DNA of 64,000 bases from Marinobacter mangrovi (lineage in GTDB: Bacteria > Pseudomonadota > Gammaproteobacteria > Pseudomonadales > Oleiphilaceae), in the NCBI RefSeq assembly GCF_016798325.1, contig NZ_JAERVO010000007.1, forward strand, positions 124,001 through 188,000, read 5' to 3'. The position numbers and the translations under genes are program-made. Positions 1 through 9,147 of the stretch are shown here, one piece after another; the stretch's first letter is position 1, and each line of letters begins with the position of its first letter. Below the pieces are notes generated by a model that was not told the origin of the DNA, did not search any database, and saw only the letters and a program-made list of their open reading frames with translations.

Positions 1-610
1 TGTTCTGCAGGCTGGAGAGGCTGGTGGCATCCAGGCTGTAACCCGGCTGCCCCAGTACTGCGCCCAGCAGGTTGCCGAGTAAGCCGTTGTCCACCGTGAG
101 CGTCGAGCCGCCGGCGCCCAGGGTCGCGACGACCTCCTTGCGGGCGGCAGCCTGGGCCGTCAGCGTGACGCTGCCGAACAGGTCCGGGAAGAATCGGGAT
201 ATGGGCTCTTCCCGGGCATAGGTGACCAGCACGGCGTTGCTCCGGTCGAGATCGGCGACCGGGACCAGCGCCAGTTCGTCGTCGCTTGCTCCCTGGACCT
301 GGAGCACACCGGGGGTGATCTGCAAGTCCGCGGTGTCACCGTCGAATCCCTGGACCGTCGCTGCCGTCTGGGCGCGGCTGCGAATCGTGGCCAGGGACAC
401 ATCGGTCCCGCCGCAGGCCTGGGCGCCGTCGGCGGCGGCAATCGCGGCGGCGTTCACCTGGCTCTGCATGCGGCCTTTGAGGGCATAGAGGCGGGCACCA
501 TCCAGCCCCATCACCGAAAGCAGCAGGATCACGGTGATGATCAGAGGCGTGGCGACCGTCAGCGCACCCCGTTGCCGGGCGGGGCTATTTTTTCTGGCGT
601 GTGGATTCAC
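1..610 (-). CDS. TadG-like Flp pilus assembly protein, 3' truncated by window edge
   Basis: Reading from a GTG at 610, the protein begins MNPHARKNSPARQRGALTVA and then has one hydrophobic helix (TPLIITVILLLSVMG). This is the usual TadE/TadG-like N-terminus with an RQRGA motif before the membrane segment. The frame stays open to base 1, about 200 codons. An alanine-rich pseudopilin-like stretch (NAAAIAAADGAQACG) follows the helix, as in TadG-like proteins with a DUF2134-type domain. The GTG overlaps the end of the upstream DUF3613 gene by 26 nt, which suggests translational coupling in the tad operon. The probable role is a membrane-anchored minor component of the Flp pilus machine. The C-terminus lies outside the window, so a VWA domain cannot be tested. 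Confidence 0.75.
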   Translation of the reverse strand, partial: MNPHARKNSPARQRGALTVATPLIITVILLLSVMGLDGARLYALKGRMQSQVNAAAIAAADGAQACGGTDVSLATIRSRAQTAATVQGFDGDTADLQITPGVLQVQGASDDELALVPVADLDRSNAVLVTYAREEPISRFFPDLFGSVTLTAQAAARKEVVATLGAGGSTLTVDNGLLGNLLGAVLGQPGYSLDATSLSSLQN

Positions 611-848
611 GGAGATCGTCCGGGATGGGCCGGCGGAAGGACTCGGCCAATCGCTTCTGGGTATCGACGAACAGTTCCAGCGACAGCTCATCGCCGGGCT
701 GGCTGTCCCGGATCTGGCGATTCAACAGCTGTTCGGTGCGTGTGGTCTGGACCGGGCCGGTGACGTCGTTGGACAGCCCGTGGCTGGGTGGATCACCGGC
801 CAGCGCCGTGAACGGCAGGCCCAGCAGGATCAGCAGACAGGTTCTCAT
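585..848 (-). CDS. DUF3613-type small exported protein of the tad operon
   Basis: An 87-residue protein with an N-terminal signal sequence (MRTCLLILLGLPFTALA) and a short polar mature part rich in Asp, Arg and Gln. It contains DELSLELFVDTQKR and ends in a basic RESTRQKK tail. Small proteins of this kind (DUF3613) sit between tadD and tadG in Pseudomonas-like tad loci, which matches this position. The start overlaps the tadD stop in an ATGA arrangement. Function is not known; a periplasmic accessory role in pilus assembly is inference from position only. Confidence 0.7.
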   Translation of the reverse strand: MRTCLLILLGLPFTALAGDPPSHGLSNDVTGPVQTTRTEQLLNRQIRDSQPGDELSLELFVDTQKRLAESFRRPIPDDLRESTRQKK

Positions 849-1534
849 GGTTGCCCTCCCAGTTGTCGGGCGAGTTTGCGGGCGTAGGCGTACTCATCGA
901 CGCCGAATTGGTAGCGGTCGCGCAGCAGCTCCAGTCCCGCCTGGTTCTGCGTGAGCATATAGGCGGTGGCCAGGTTCTGACGGACCGGGCCCTTGCCCGC
1001 GTTGAGCTCGAGCGCGGTGCGCAGTTCGATCGCGGCCTCGTAGGGACGGTGGGACAGCAGCAACGCGTAGCCGTAGTCGTTGCGGACGTCGGCTGAGGCG
1101 GGCGCCAGGTCCCGGGCTTTTTCCAGGTACGGCAGGGCATCGTCGAGACGGGTCTGTTTCAGCAAGGTCATGCCCAGGCCGTGATAACTGCGACCGGAAT
1201 GGCACTGGTCCACCAGCTGTTGGAAGGTGTGTTCCGCCTGACTGAGTCGGCCGGTCATGGCCAGCAACTGACCGCGGCGAATCCAGTGGTCTTCGGTGGC
1301 CAACGGTTCACTCTCCAGCTGTGCCAGGGCCGCGTAGGGCTTGCCGCGATCGATCATGGTGTCCACCAGATCCAGGTGAACCTGCATCTCCGGCTGGATG
1401 TCGGTCTCGCAGCTGACCGGCTGCTGCTCGGCGGCTATCGGAGTCTGCGGGGCCGTCGCACAGCCGCCCAGTAGCGAGCCCAGGACCAGCAGGCCCGTCG
1501 TCAGGCCGGGAACGTGAATTCGGGATGGCGGCAT
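845..1534 (-). CDS. tadD: TadD-like TPR lipoprotein of Flp pilus assembly
   Basis: A 229-residue protein with a lipoprotein signal and lipobox (SLLGGC, Cys near residue 25). Tandem tetratricopeptide-type helices follow (for example RGQLLAMTGRLSQAEHTFQQ and ALPYLEKARDLAPASADV). TadD-family TPR lipoproteins are thought to help assemble or localise the RcpA secretin. The gene lies downstream of tadC with a 48-nt gap and overlaps the DUF3613 gene by 4 nt. The family is assigned from the TPR pattern, the lipobox and the operon position. Confidence 0.82.
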   Translation of the reverse strand: MPPSRIHVPGLTTGLLVLGSLLGGCATAPQTPIAAEQQPVSCETDIQPEMQVHLDLVDTMIDRGKPYAALAQLESEPLATEDHWIRRGQLLAMTGRLSQAEHTFQQLVDQCHSGRSYHGLGMTLLKQTRLDDALPYLEKARDLAPASADVRNDYGYALLLSHRPYEAAIELRTALELNAGKGPVRQNLATAYMLTQNQAGLELLRDRYQFGVDEYAYARKLARQLGGQP

Positions 1535-1582
1535 AGCGCGTTCAACCTCCTGTGATTGTTCGAATACCGGTGACCGGGTGGC

Positions 1583-2455
1583 TCAGGAGCCGCCGATCGC
1601 GTCGGCAATGGAAATCAGGGCCGGCCCGCCGATCAGGATGAACAGGGCCGGCAGCATGAAAATCATCATGATGACCGTCATCTTGGCGCCGAGGCGGTTG
1701 GTGTCCTCTTTCAGGCGCGAGCGCTCGGTGTGCTGGGCTTCCCGCACGATCTGCTCCAGGCTGTCGGACACCCGCGCACCGAGCTTGCTGCTCTGCTTCA
1801 TCAGCGTGACGTAGTTGCGCAGCACGGCAATGCGCTTGTTGCGGCCCAACTCATTCAACGCCGCCGTCCGGTCAGCGCCGGACTCCATCAACCGGTTGAA
1901 GCGATCCAGGCGCCGGGCCAGCCGCGGCATCACCGGCCGGGCCTGGGCGGCGATCAGGCGCAGCGTGCGCTCCACCGACAGGCCGGCTTCCATCAGCATG
2001 CGGGTCATCTGGCACAGTTCGATGGCCTCGAGATTTTGCTCGTACTCCGCCCGGCGGCCGGCGGTCCGGATGGCCTTGCGGGGCAGGACAAACGCCAGGC
2101 CGGCGATCAGCAGGCCGCCGGCGCCGCCGAAAGTGGCAAAGCCTCCAACGATCACCAGCGCGGGTGCCAGCCAGCACACCAGCAGGTAGATGCGCTGTGC
2201 CCGTGGCAGGGACAGGCCGGCGGTCTCCAGCGCCTCGCCCTGCTCGCTGAAGTCGGCGTGGATCCAGCGGTGGCGGGTGAAGCCGTCGATCCAGCGTTGC
2301 AGCAGCGAGGTGATTTTTTCGTCGTCGTCCAGCGGCAGGCGATCCAGGCGGGCTCGAATCCGGGCCCGCAGTGCCCACTGGGGCGCTTTGTAGAAAGCCA
2401 GCCAGATAGCACAGACCGCCGCGACCATGGCACTGACAAACCAGGGGTTAATCAC
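1583..2455 (-). CDS. tadC: TadC inner-membrane platform protein (T2SSF family)
   Basis: A 290-residue protein with a short N-terminal membrane segment, a cytoplasmic T2SSF (GspF-like) domain and a hydrophobic C-terminus (MTVIMMIFMLPALFILIGGPAL). The middle region has the family pattern ELCQMTRMLMEAGLSVERTL followed by SKLGARVSDSLEQIV. TadC pairs with TadB to form the platform that couples the TadA ATPase to pilin extrusion. The start overlaps the tadB stop by 8 nt. Length and topology fit the family. Confidence 0.88.
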   Translation of the reverse strand: MINPWFVSAMVAAVCAIWLAFYKAPQWALRARIRARLDRLPLDDDEKITSLLQRWIDGFTRHRWIHADFSEQGEALETAGLSLPRAQRIYLLVCWLAPALVIVGGFATFGGAGGLLIAGLAFVLPRKAIRTAGRRAEYEQNLEAIELCQMTRMLMEAGLSVERTLRLIAAQARPVMPRLARRLDRFNRLMESGADRTAALNELGRNKRIAVLRNYVTLMKQSSKLGARVSDSLEQIVREAQHTERSRLKEDTNRLGAKMTVIMMIFMLPALFILIGGPALISIADAIGGS

Positions 2456-3365
2456 GGCCCACCCCCTGGATCATGCGCCAGATCATCAGCATGCCGAGCA
2501 ATTGCAGGGTGCCTGCCACGACCAGCATGGTGTGACCGGTTGCCGTATCCAGCAGGACCGCGGAATACTCTTCGTTGATGGCGGTCATGTAGACCGCCAG
2601 GCCGGGGGGCAACAATGCAAACGTGGCGGCGGTAAAGCGGGTTTCTGCGGTGGCGGCCATGAACTCCTGGCGCAGCTCCTGCTGGGAACGCAAGGCGCCG
2701 GCCACCTGGCGCAGCAGGGGCTTGACCGACGAGCCGAAACGGGCGGATGTGCGCAGCGCAATGGCCACCAGAACCATCGCCGGTACCCGGTAGAGCTCGG
2801 CAAAGTCCTCGAACAGGCGCGTGTAGTCACGGCCTGCTTCGACCGCACTGCGGACCCGGAAGGTCAGCGGCCCGAAAAGGGGAGAGGCATCCGCCAGGGC
2901 ATCTGTGAGGGCCTGTTCCAACGAACGGCCGGCTTCGATGTAGCGCAGGACCGTGTCGATGATTTCCGGCAGCTCGCCATAGATTTTCTGGCGCTGCTTC
3001 TGGAAACGGATGCGCCAGTAAACGTAGCCGGCAGACACGGCAAAGAAGGCGAACACCAGGGCGACGACCGGGCCTTTCGACAGGCCGGTCAGCAACAGCA
3101 CCAGTCCGAACAGCACGCCGATAATGACAAGCTGACGTGACGAGAACCGCAGGTTCGCTCGCAGCAGCATCACATCAAGCCGGCCCGGCCGATATCGGGC
3201 GCCCTGTTCCGCCGGCAACTCACGCTGGTCCTGCAGGCGCTCACTGATGCGGCGCTTGAGCTGGCGGCCGGTACTGCGGGATTGCCAGATCCACTGCACC
3301 GCCACCAGAGCCAGGGCGGCCAGGGCGCAGATCAGGGCCGCGTTAAGCCAGAGCGGATTCGCCAT
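2448..3365 (-). CDS. tadB: TadB inner-membrane platform protein (T2SSF family)
   Basis: A 305-residue protein with an N-terminal membrane helix (LICALAALALVAVQWIW), two adjacent helices around residues 75-120, the T2SSF cytoplasmic domain (ELPEIIDTVLRYIEAGRSLE, then SARFGSSVKPLLRQVAGALR) and a C-terminal helix. It is the paralogous partner of TadC. The start overlaps the tadA stop by 23 nt. Tight overlaps throughout tadA-tadB-tadC indicate one transcript. Confidence 0.88.
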   Translation of the reverse strand: MANPLWLNAALICALAALALVAVQWIWQSRSTGRQLKRRISERLQDQRELPAEQGARYRPGRLDVMLLRANLRFSSRQLVIIGVLFGLVLLLTGLSKGPVVALVFAFFAVSAGYVYWRIRFQKQRQKIYGELPEIIDTVLRYIEAGRSLEQALTDALADASPLFGPLTFRVRSAVEAGRDYTRLFEDFAELYRVPAMVLVAIALRTSARFGSSVKPLLRQVAGALRSQQELRQEFMAATAETRFTAATFALLPPGLAVYMTAINEEYSAVLLDTATGHTMLVVAGTLQLLGMLMIWRMIQGVGRD

Positions 3366-4524
3366 GGCTGGCTCCCTGGTATAGGTGGTTCATTCGGTAG
3401 GGGTCGTCGGCGTCGGGACACAGCTCCACGATCTCGCTGACGTAGCGCCGGCCATCCGGCTGTCGGGCCAGTTGCACGATGACATCGATGGCGGAGCCGA
3501 TCAGCCGTCCCACCGCCCGCTCGCTGGCGTCGTAGCCGTTGACGGCCAGCAGCGTCTCGATACGCACCAGCGCGTCCCGGGCGGTGTTGGCGTGAATGGT
3601 GCTCATCGAGCCTTCGTGACCGGTGTTCATCGCCTGCAGCAGTTCGATGATCTCCCCGGAACGCACTTCGCCGACGATGATCCGGTCCGGGCGCATGCGC
3701 AGGGCGTTGATCACCAGATCCCGGGCACTCACCTTGCCGGACCCTTCGGTGTTGGCCGGCCGGGTTTCCAGACGCACCACATGCGGATGGTCCAGGGCCA
3801 GCTCGGCGGAATCCTCGATGGTGACGACCCGCTCCTCGCGCGGGATGTGCTGGCTCATCAGGTTGAGGATGGTGGTCTTGCCGGTGCCCGTGCCGCCGCT
3901 GACCAGCACGTTGCGACGCTGGGTGACCTGGGTCAGCAGGGTTTCCAGGCCCGGTCGGGTCAGCGATCCGCCCTGCAACAGGTCGTTGGCGGTCAGGTGG
4001 TTCTTGGTGAACTTGCGGATGCTCATGGATGGCCCGTCCAGGGCGATTGGCGGGATGATGGCGTTGACCCGCGCCCCGTCCGGCAGGCGCGCATCCACCA
4101 TCGGGCTCGACTCGTCCAGGCGCCGGCCCAGGGGCGAGAGGATGCGGCGGACCACGCGGATCACATGATCGTCATTGATAAACCGGGTGTTCGAACGCTG
4201 CAACAGGCCATCGATTTCCACGAACACATCCCGCGGTCCGTTAACCAGGATGTCGTTAATCGACGGATCGCCGAGCAGCGGCTCCAGCGGGCCGAAGCCG
4301 GCCACCTCGTCGAGGATTTCGCGGGACAGCAGGGCGAGGTCCTGGGTGGACAGGGGCACCTTGTTGGCGGTCAGGTAGTCGGAGACACTGACCCGGATGA
4401 AATCCGCCAGGGTCGACTTGGCGGCCTTGCCCACCTCGATGCCTTCCTCGTCCAGACGCTCCACCACGGCGCGATGCACCAATTCCTTGAGATCCTGGTA
4501 TTCCTGGTCGATGCGGGATGCCAT
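3343..4524 (-). CDS. tadA: TadA/CpaF secretion ATPase of the Flp pilus
   Basis: A 393-residue type II/IV secretion ATPase. The Walker A motif GGTGTGKTT lies at residues 210-218. The Asp box (VTIEDSAEL), the His box (GHEGSMSTIHANTARDAL) and the MRPDRIIVGEVR Walker B region follow in the normal order. The N-terminal part (FGPLEPLLGDPSINDILVNG) is typical of CpaF/TadA. It hydrolyses ATP at the cytoplasmic face to drive pilin polymerisation through TadB/TadC. All catalytic motifs look intact. The gene starts 23 nt downstream of the tadZ stop. Confidence 0.94.
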   Translation of the reverse strand: MASRIDQEYQDLKELVHRAVVERLDEEGIEVGKAAKSTLADFIRVSVSDYLTANKVPLSTQDLALLSREILDEVAGFGPLEPLLGDPSINDILVNGPRDVFVEIDGLLQRSNTRFINDDHVIRVVRRILSPLGRRLDESSPMVDARLPDGARVNAIIPPIALDGPSMSIRKFTKNHLTANDLLQGGSLTRPGLETLLTQVTQRRNVLVSGGTGTGKTTILNLMSQHIPREERVVTIEDSAELALDHPHVVRLETRPANTEGSGKVSARDLVINALRMRPDRIIVGEVRSGEIIELLQAMNTGHEGSMSTIHANTARDALVRIETLLAVNGYDASERAVGRLIGSAIDVIVQLARQPDGRRYVSEIVELCPDADDPYRMNHLYQGASHGESALA

Positions 4525-4547
4525 ATCGGAATTACTCCCTCACTCGT

Positions 4548-5756
4548 TCAGGCCAGTCGCAGCCGTTGCAGCAGGCCGGTGCTGCGGGGTGTTGACGCGT
4601 CAGCGGCGTTCCGCGGCTGCCAGTTGAATCGCTTGAGCAGGGTGTCGAACTGACGGGCATAGGCGCTCTTGCGAGGCAGACGATGCAACGGGATACCGGC
4701 ATTGATGGCCAACAGGCGGTTGTTCCAGTCCAGCGGCAGCGTGCCGAGGGCCTCAATGCCGATGGTCTCTTCCAGTTGGGCGAGGGTCGGTGCGCCCTTG
4801 CCCTCAACGCCGTCGGCGATCAGGACCTGTCGGCAATTGGTGCCCAGGTTGCCGCGCCAGCGTTCCACCTGCCGCCGGGCCCGGTGGGCCTGGTGCACGA
4901 GCGGGTGCAGCGTCATGACCAGGGTGCTGGTCTGCGGCCCCACGGCATTGATCCAGTGATCGGCCAGGGCCGGATCCACGTTCACTACGATGTGGTCGAA
5001 CAGGTGCATCAGCTGACTGATGGCAATGAACAGGTCGGCGTTGCGGTCGCCGCCCAGATCGTCTTCTTTAAGGTGTCCGCCGAGCAGTCGCAGGCCGGGG
5101 CTGTATTCTTCCAGCGCCGTTTCGATCAGGGTTTCGTCGGCGGCATTGGCGTTGGCCAGGAAGTTCTTCAGGGTAAAGCGGTTGTTCAGCTCCAGATAGA
5201 AGACATTGCGTCCTTCGGCCGCCGTGTCGATGGCCAGGATGCGCCGGTCCGGGTGATCGCGGTTGATGGCAAACGCCAGGTTCTGGGTCAGGAAGCGTGT
5301 ATCCACCGTGGGCTCAGCCGCCGTCACCAGCGTGAGGTTGTGCGGCAGCGCGTCCGGGTGGCGGGCTTCCGGCGTCGCCTGTTCGCGGTAGAGCAGGTCG
5401 TTGACCTGGGCCCGGAGTTCCTCGGCGTCGCTGTCGGCCAGCAGGCAGTCGCGGGCGCCGGCGCGCATGCTGCGCAGCAGGTAGTCCTGGTTGAGCCGCC
5501 GGGCGACCGTGATGACGATCAGTCCCGGATGCGCGCGGTGTACCGCCTCAATGGTGCGAAGCGAGCGTTCCGGGGCGTCCTCGTCGATGGCCACGATGGC
5601 CAGCCGGGCCTGTGTGGCGTCGACCAGGTTCACCACCCGTGACAGGTCGGCGTTGCCCACACATTCCAGGCGCCAGGCATCCTGCAGCGCCCGTTCCAGC
5701 CAGACCCGGATGCCCAGGTCGTCGGTGATGCAAACGATAATATCCTGATGGTCCAT
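4548..5756 (-). CDS. tadZ: TadZ/CpaE-like pilus localisation protein
   Basis: A 402-residue protein with a receiver-like N-terminal half (IIVCITDDLGIRVWLERAL; ARAGARDCLLADSDAEELRAQV) and a ParA/MinD-like C-terminal half (LTLVTAAEPTVDTRFLTQNL, RILAIDTAAEGRNVFYLEL). The usual deviant Walker A lysines (KGGxGK[T/S]) are not evident: the position reads TAAEPTVDTRFLTQN. This fits an atypical TadZ that may not hydrolyse ATP. TadZ proteins mark the pole and recruit the Tad machine. The gene follows the secretin gene with a 4-nt gap. Confidence 0.83.
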   Translation of the reverse strand: MDHQDIIVCITDDLGIRVWLERALQDAWRLECVGNADLSRVVNLVDATQARLAIVAIDEDAPERSLRTIEAVHRAHPGLIVITVARRLNQDYLLRSMRAGARDCLLADSDAEELRAQVNDLLYREQATPEARHPDALPHNLTLVTAAEPTVDTRFLTQNLAFAINRDHPDRRILAIDTAAEGRNVFYLELNNRFTLKNFLANANAADETLIETALEEYSPGLRLLGGHLKEDDLGGDRNADLFIAISQLMHLFDHIVVNVDPALADHWINAVGPQTSTLVMTLHPLVHQAHRARRQVERWRGNLGTNCRQVLIADGVEGKGAPTLAQLEETIGIEALGTLPLDWNNRLLAINAGIPLHRLPRKSAYARQFDTLLKRFNWQPRNAADASTPRSTGLLQRLRLA

Positions 5757-5760
5757 GGGG

Positions 5761-6933
5761 TCACCAACTCAAACCGTGATGGATGGGATGCTCGCCGCCG
5801 CGGGTCTGGGTGGCCATGTCGAGCCAGCCCATGCTGCTGTTGTGATAGTCCGAGGCGGGCAGGGCCTTAATGGCGTCCCCCGCCTTGCCCGGGGATACGA
5901 TGTGGGGTGTGACCACCATGATCAGCTCCTTGTCTTCCCGGGAAATCCGGTCCGAACGGAACAGGGCGCCCAGCAAGGGCAGATCACCCAGACCCGGGAT
6001 GCGGTCGCTGTTGTTGATGGTGCTGCGACTGACCAGACCGCTGATGATGAAGGTTTCTCCGGGCCCCATGGAGACCGTGGTCTGGGCGCGGCGAACCCGC
6101 AGGCCGGGGACCGAGACGCCCGCGGTGGTCACGCCGGTGGAGAAATCCAGCTCGCTGACCTCCGGTGCCACCTTGAGGATGATCTGGCCCGGGTCCACCA
6201 CGGTGGGGGTCAGGCTCAGGCTGACGCCGAACTCCTTGTATTCCACTTCAATGCTGTCGCCGTCGTTGCTCACCGGAATCGGAAATTCGCCGCCGGACAG
6301 GAAGGTGGCGTTCTGCCCGCTGATGCTGGTCAGCGAGGGTTGCGCCAGGGTGTAGGCGAAGCCGCCGGATTCCAGGGCATTGATGATGGCCAGTGAGTTG
6401 GCGCCAAAGCTGAACAGATTGAAGCCGTCCGTCGAGATCGCGGCGCTGGCCTCACCGGGTCCGGAAAAGCCGCGGTAGTTGCTGCCAGGAGGGGCAACCC
6501 CGATCGCCGATTGGCCACCGTCGAACAGTCGGGCGTAATAGAAACCCAATTCGTTGAGCTGACTGCGGCTGACTTCGAGTATGCGAATGTCGGTCTGAAC
6601 CTGAGTGCCAAACGGCATCTTCTCGCCCTGGGTGGGCGCCACGACGATCGGCGCTTTCAGCGGATCCCCCGGATCCTTGAGCCACACGGACAGGACGGCG
6701 GAGCCCTCCGCCTTTCCGGTCAGCAGCAGTTCCCGCGTGCCGGACACCGTGACCGCCGCAATGGCAGGGTCGGACGTGGCCACCTTGGCCAGTGCGGAAG
6801 GGAAGTTCAGCACCCGCTGCTCGCCCTTGCCCAGGCTGATCATGGCGCCGTTGTCGAGGGCCGCGACGGGCAGCGCGATAAGGCCCAGCAACAGGCCGGC
6901 CAGCCAACGTGTTTTCAGTGGATTAGCGAACAT
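5761..6933 (-). CDS. rcpA: RcpA/CpaC outer-membrane secretin of the Flp pilus
   Basis: The chosen ATG at 6933 gives 390 residues and a signal peptide (WLAGLLLGLIALPVAALD). The open frame reaches 7161, but that part would overlie the rcpC coding region and lacks a signal sequence. After the signal come a pilus/BON-like N-domain (GKGEQRVLNFPSALAKVATSDPAIAAV), the bacterial secretin core (QPSLTSISGQNATFLSGGEFPIPV) and the family end motif (IPGLGDLPLLGALFRSD). It forms the outer-membrane pore for the pilus. The start overlaps the rcpC stop by 11 nt. Confidence 0.9.
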   Translation of the reverse strand: MFANPLKTRWLAGLLLGLIALPVAALDNGAMISLGKGEQRVLNFPSALAKVATSDPAIAAVTVSGTRELLLTGKAEGSAVLSVWLKDPGDPLKAPIVVAPTQGEKMPFGTQVQTDIRILEVSRSQLNELGFYYARLFDGGQSAIGVAPPGSNYRGFSGPGEASAAISTDGFNLFSFGANSLAIINALESGGFAYTLAQPSLTSISGQNATFLSGGEFPIPVSNDGDSIEVEYKEFGVSLSLTPTVVDPGQIILKVAPEVSELDFSTGVTTAGVSVPGLRVRRAQTTVSMGPGETFIISGLVSRSTINNSDRIPGLGDLPLLGALFRSDRISREDKELIMVVTPHIVSPGKAGDAIKALPASDYHNSSMGWLDMATQTRGGEHPIHHGLSW

Positions 6934-7771
6934 AGACCTTCCTGCTTTCGGAGCCTTCGAAAACCTGGACCTGATTGGCCGGCGCGCGTCTGACCGGCTG
7001 GCGCTTGGGCGGGGCCGGCGGTTTCGGGAACAGGTCCGCCAGGGCCATGGCCGCGGTGCTGTCTGCGGCGGTCTCGCCGGTCCGGGTATCCGGGGAAGCG
7101 ACGGCCGAGAGACGGACCTTGCCTTCGTTCGAAGCCAACAGGACCGCCGGCACCCGGGCATCCGGAATCAGCAGGACGATGGAATCGTTGCGGCGCTCCT
7201 TGTCGGGCGCTGCGCTGTCGCTCCCCAAAGAGCCCTGCACGGCCAGCACCGGTGCATCGCGAACCACGACCACCGCGGTGGGTGTTTCCTGACGGTCGCG
7301 CTTGAACGTGGCGAGGACGTTGACCCGGTCGCCCGGCTTGAGCAGCCCACCCACGCCAGTGACTTCGTCCGTTTTCAGGGCAATGGCCTGGTGACCGGGC
7401 TTGATGCGGGGGGTGATCAGGCTGGTGCTGGACAGCAGATCCCGGGTCAGTATCGCGCCCGGTTGGATCGGTCCCGCTGCCGGCGTGCCGAACTTGAAGC
7501 GGTCCGCGCTGATGGCGCCTTCCACAGCCTGGGCGGTGCCGACCCGGGTGACCTGCTCTTCACCGATGGGTTCACCGCTGGCAATCGGCCGGGTCACCAC
7601 CAGGTATTCGAACAGATCCGGTCGGACGCTCTGGGCCGTGTTGCTGGCCGTTGGCTTCCTGGGCATCGCCTGAGCCGGCGGCTCGCTTCTGGCAAAGCCG
7701 ATGCCGGCCAGTATCAGCGCGATGAGGGCCAGTACGATCGCTGGCAGGGCATAAAGTGCTCTGGATCCCAC
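6923..7771 (-). CDS. rcpC: RcpC/CpaB Flp pilus assembly protein
   Basis: A 282-residue protein with one N-terminal membrane anchor (LYALPAIVLALIALILAGIG) and a SAF/CpaB region (VVTRPIASGEPIGEEQVTRV; GHQAIALKTDEVTGVGGLLKPGDRVNVLATF). Proteins of this family are periplasmic and accompany the secretin, probably stabilising it. A proline-rich basic C-terminal stretch (PKPPAPPKRQPVRRAP) follows. It is the third gene of the pilus operon. Confidence 0.88.
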   Translation of the reverse strand: MGSRALYALPAIVLALIALILAGIGFARSEPPAQAMPRKPTASNTAQSVRPDLFEYLVVTRPIASGEPIGEEQVTRVGTAQAVEGAISADRFKFGTPAAGPIQPGAILTRDLLSSTSLITPRIKPGHQAIALKTDEVTGVGGLLKPGDRVNVLATFKRDRQETPTAVVVVRDAPVLAVQGSLGSDSAAPDKERRNDSIVLLIPDARVPAVLLASNEGKVRLSAVASPDTRTGETAADSTAAMALADLFPKPPAPPKRQPVRRAPANQVQVFEGSESRKVYVR

Positions 7772-7831
7772 GTTTGACTCCCGACGTGTCTTGTTATGGG
7801 CACCTCGCCGGTGCCGTAATCGCTTTATTCG

Positions 7832-8296
7832 TCAGAACGCCACGGACGCTTCGGCCTGCAGGCTGCTGGGCATGGGCGGAAACTGTCCCAACCAGCCGAA
7901 GCTGATCAGCGGCAACAACCCACTGTCGCCTCCGGCCACCCCGACGCTGCAGCGCAGCATTTCCACATCACTGACCGTGCCCACCGCGCAACCGGTGAGA
8001 TCCGGCTGCACGGCGCCACGAAAACTCGCCGGCAGCGAGCCGATCAGGGCATTGAGGGCCTGGGAAGACCGGGTCTCCACCACACCCTTGAGTTGATCGG
8101 CGTTGTAGCTGGACCGGTCGATCGACAGTGACAGGTTGGCGGCCTGGGTCACCGCGTCCTGCATCCGGTACTGGTTGAAAAACAGGACACTGTAACTGGC
8201 TGCCGCATAGAGCGTTGCCACGATGAACGGGAACAGCAGCAGGAACTCAAGCGCAACGGCGCCACGTTGGCGTTTGTTCTGGAACCTGAGACGCAT
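7832..8296 (-). CDS. tadE: TadE-like minor pseudopilin
   Basis: A 154-residue protein with a type IV-like leader (MRLRFQNKRQRG, then AVALEFLLLFPFIVATLYAA). Glu at +5 after the presumed Gly cleavage site is the TadE hallmark. The remainder is a small periplasmic domain with two cysteines (DLTGCAVGTVSDVEMLRC). TadE proteins are processed by the TadV peptidase and may prime or tip the pilus. The gene lies between flp and rcpC, about 41 nt downstream of flp. Confidence 0.82.
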   Translation of the reverse strand: MRLRFQNKRQRGAVALEFLLLFPFIVATLYAAASYSVLFFNQYRMQDAVTQAANLSLSIDRSSYNADQLKGVVETRSSQALNALIGSLPASFRGAVQPDLTGCAVGTVSDVEMLRCSVGVAGGDSGLLPLISFGWLGQFPPMPSSLQAEASVAF

Positions 8297-8337
8297 CTGG
8301 ACTCTCCCTGATGTCCGTAACCTACTGGTGGGCGGTC

Positions 8338-8583
8338 TTAAGTTCCTGACGAGCCGGCGTTTGTTGCGTCGTCAAACAATCCTGTAAACGCGGAGGTCAG
8401 CTTGTCCTGGACGTCCGTATTGGTGGCCAGGACCGCAATGATGCCGATGATGGCAGCCGCCAGTACGATGTACTCCAGTGCACTGGCGCCTTTCTGGGAA
8501 CCGGGCTTGCCGGCGCGGAAGGTCTGAGCGCGGACAAACAGGGCGGTAGGAGAAACGTTTTTAAGCATTGTTGTGCGTTTCAT
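8338..8583 (-). CDS. flp: Flp family type IVb major pilin
   Basis: An 81-residue prepilin from an ATG at 8583 preceded by AAGGAG at 8-nt spacing. The open frame runs much further upstream but shows no pilin-like sequence there. The processing motif is KG|ASALEYIVL, with the Glu-Tyr pair at +5/+6 that defines Flp pilins, followed by one hydrophobic helix (AAAIIGIIAVLA) and a short polar tail. The leader (~31 residues) is longer than usual. It is the first gene of the tad operon and encodes the pilus subunit used in adherence and biofilm formation. Confidence 0.9.
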   Translation of the reverse strand: MKRTTMLKNVSPTALFVRAQTFRAGKPGSQKGASALEYIVLAAAIIGIIAVLATNTDVQDKLTSAFTGLFDDATNAGSSGT

Positions 8584-9147
8584 GTTGCGAACTCCTTGAT
8601 CGCTGGGCTTCCTTACTGCTTTAGCAATAGGTCGAAGTGGTGCATTTGTGCAAATAATTTGTTGTATCCAGGCGTAACCTTTTGTGACTTCTGTCATGTT
8701 GTCATTGGCCCGGTTGGCATGGGTGTTCCGGCGCCAGAGTGGCCTTAAATGATATTTCCCCGAAAAAGCAATAGTTTGCGTTTCTCGTAATAACGATGAA
8801 TTTGTATTCAGAAATGTAACCGGCGTATCGCATTGAATGTCTGATTGCGGGATCTTGGCCAAGCTGTTGGCCTGGCGCTTCAGAATGGGTCTCCATGCGG
8901 CCAGCGTTGCCCTGGTTCTGTGCATGTGTTGGCGGACGAAGGCCGGTTTCGCCAGGGTTCTTTGGCGCCAGGCAGCAGGGTCTGAAGGGTGAGAGATTTC
9001 CTGAACAGTTGGCCAGCTTTTTGCTGATGTATTGGCCAGTGCTGATTCTTGCCCGGGGCCTGCTATCTTTTGCGGATGTCAGGTTAAACTCACGGGCCAC
9101 GAATGAGTCGCTCATAAAAGAAAGTGACATAACAGGAGACGGTGCGA
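8584..9147. other. Divergent intergenic region between flp and the BMP gene
   Basis: A 564-nt stretch with two AT-richer blocks (about 8640-8700 and 8750-8830) that probably carries the promoter of the leftward tad operon and that of the rightward BMP gene. I could not assign -35/-10 boxes or an operator with confidence. Open frames crossing it have no recognisable protein signature. Confidence 0.4.

Noticed and set aside
6934-7161. N-terminal extension of the rcpA secretin
   Set aside because: It overlies rcpC in another frame, is Arg/Pro-rich and would mask the signal peptide starting at 6933.
8584-8925. N-terminal extension of the flp pilin frame
   Set aside because: No pilin features; a well-placed AAGGAG supports the ATG at 8583.
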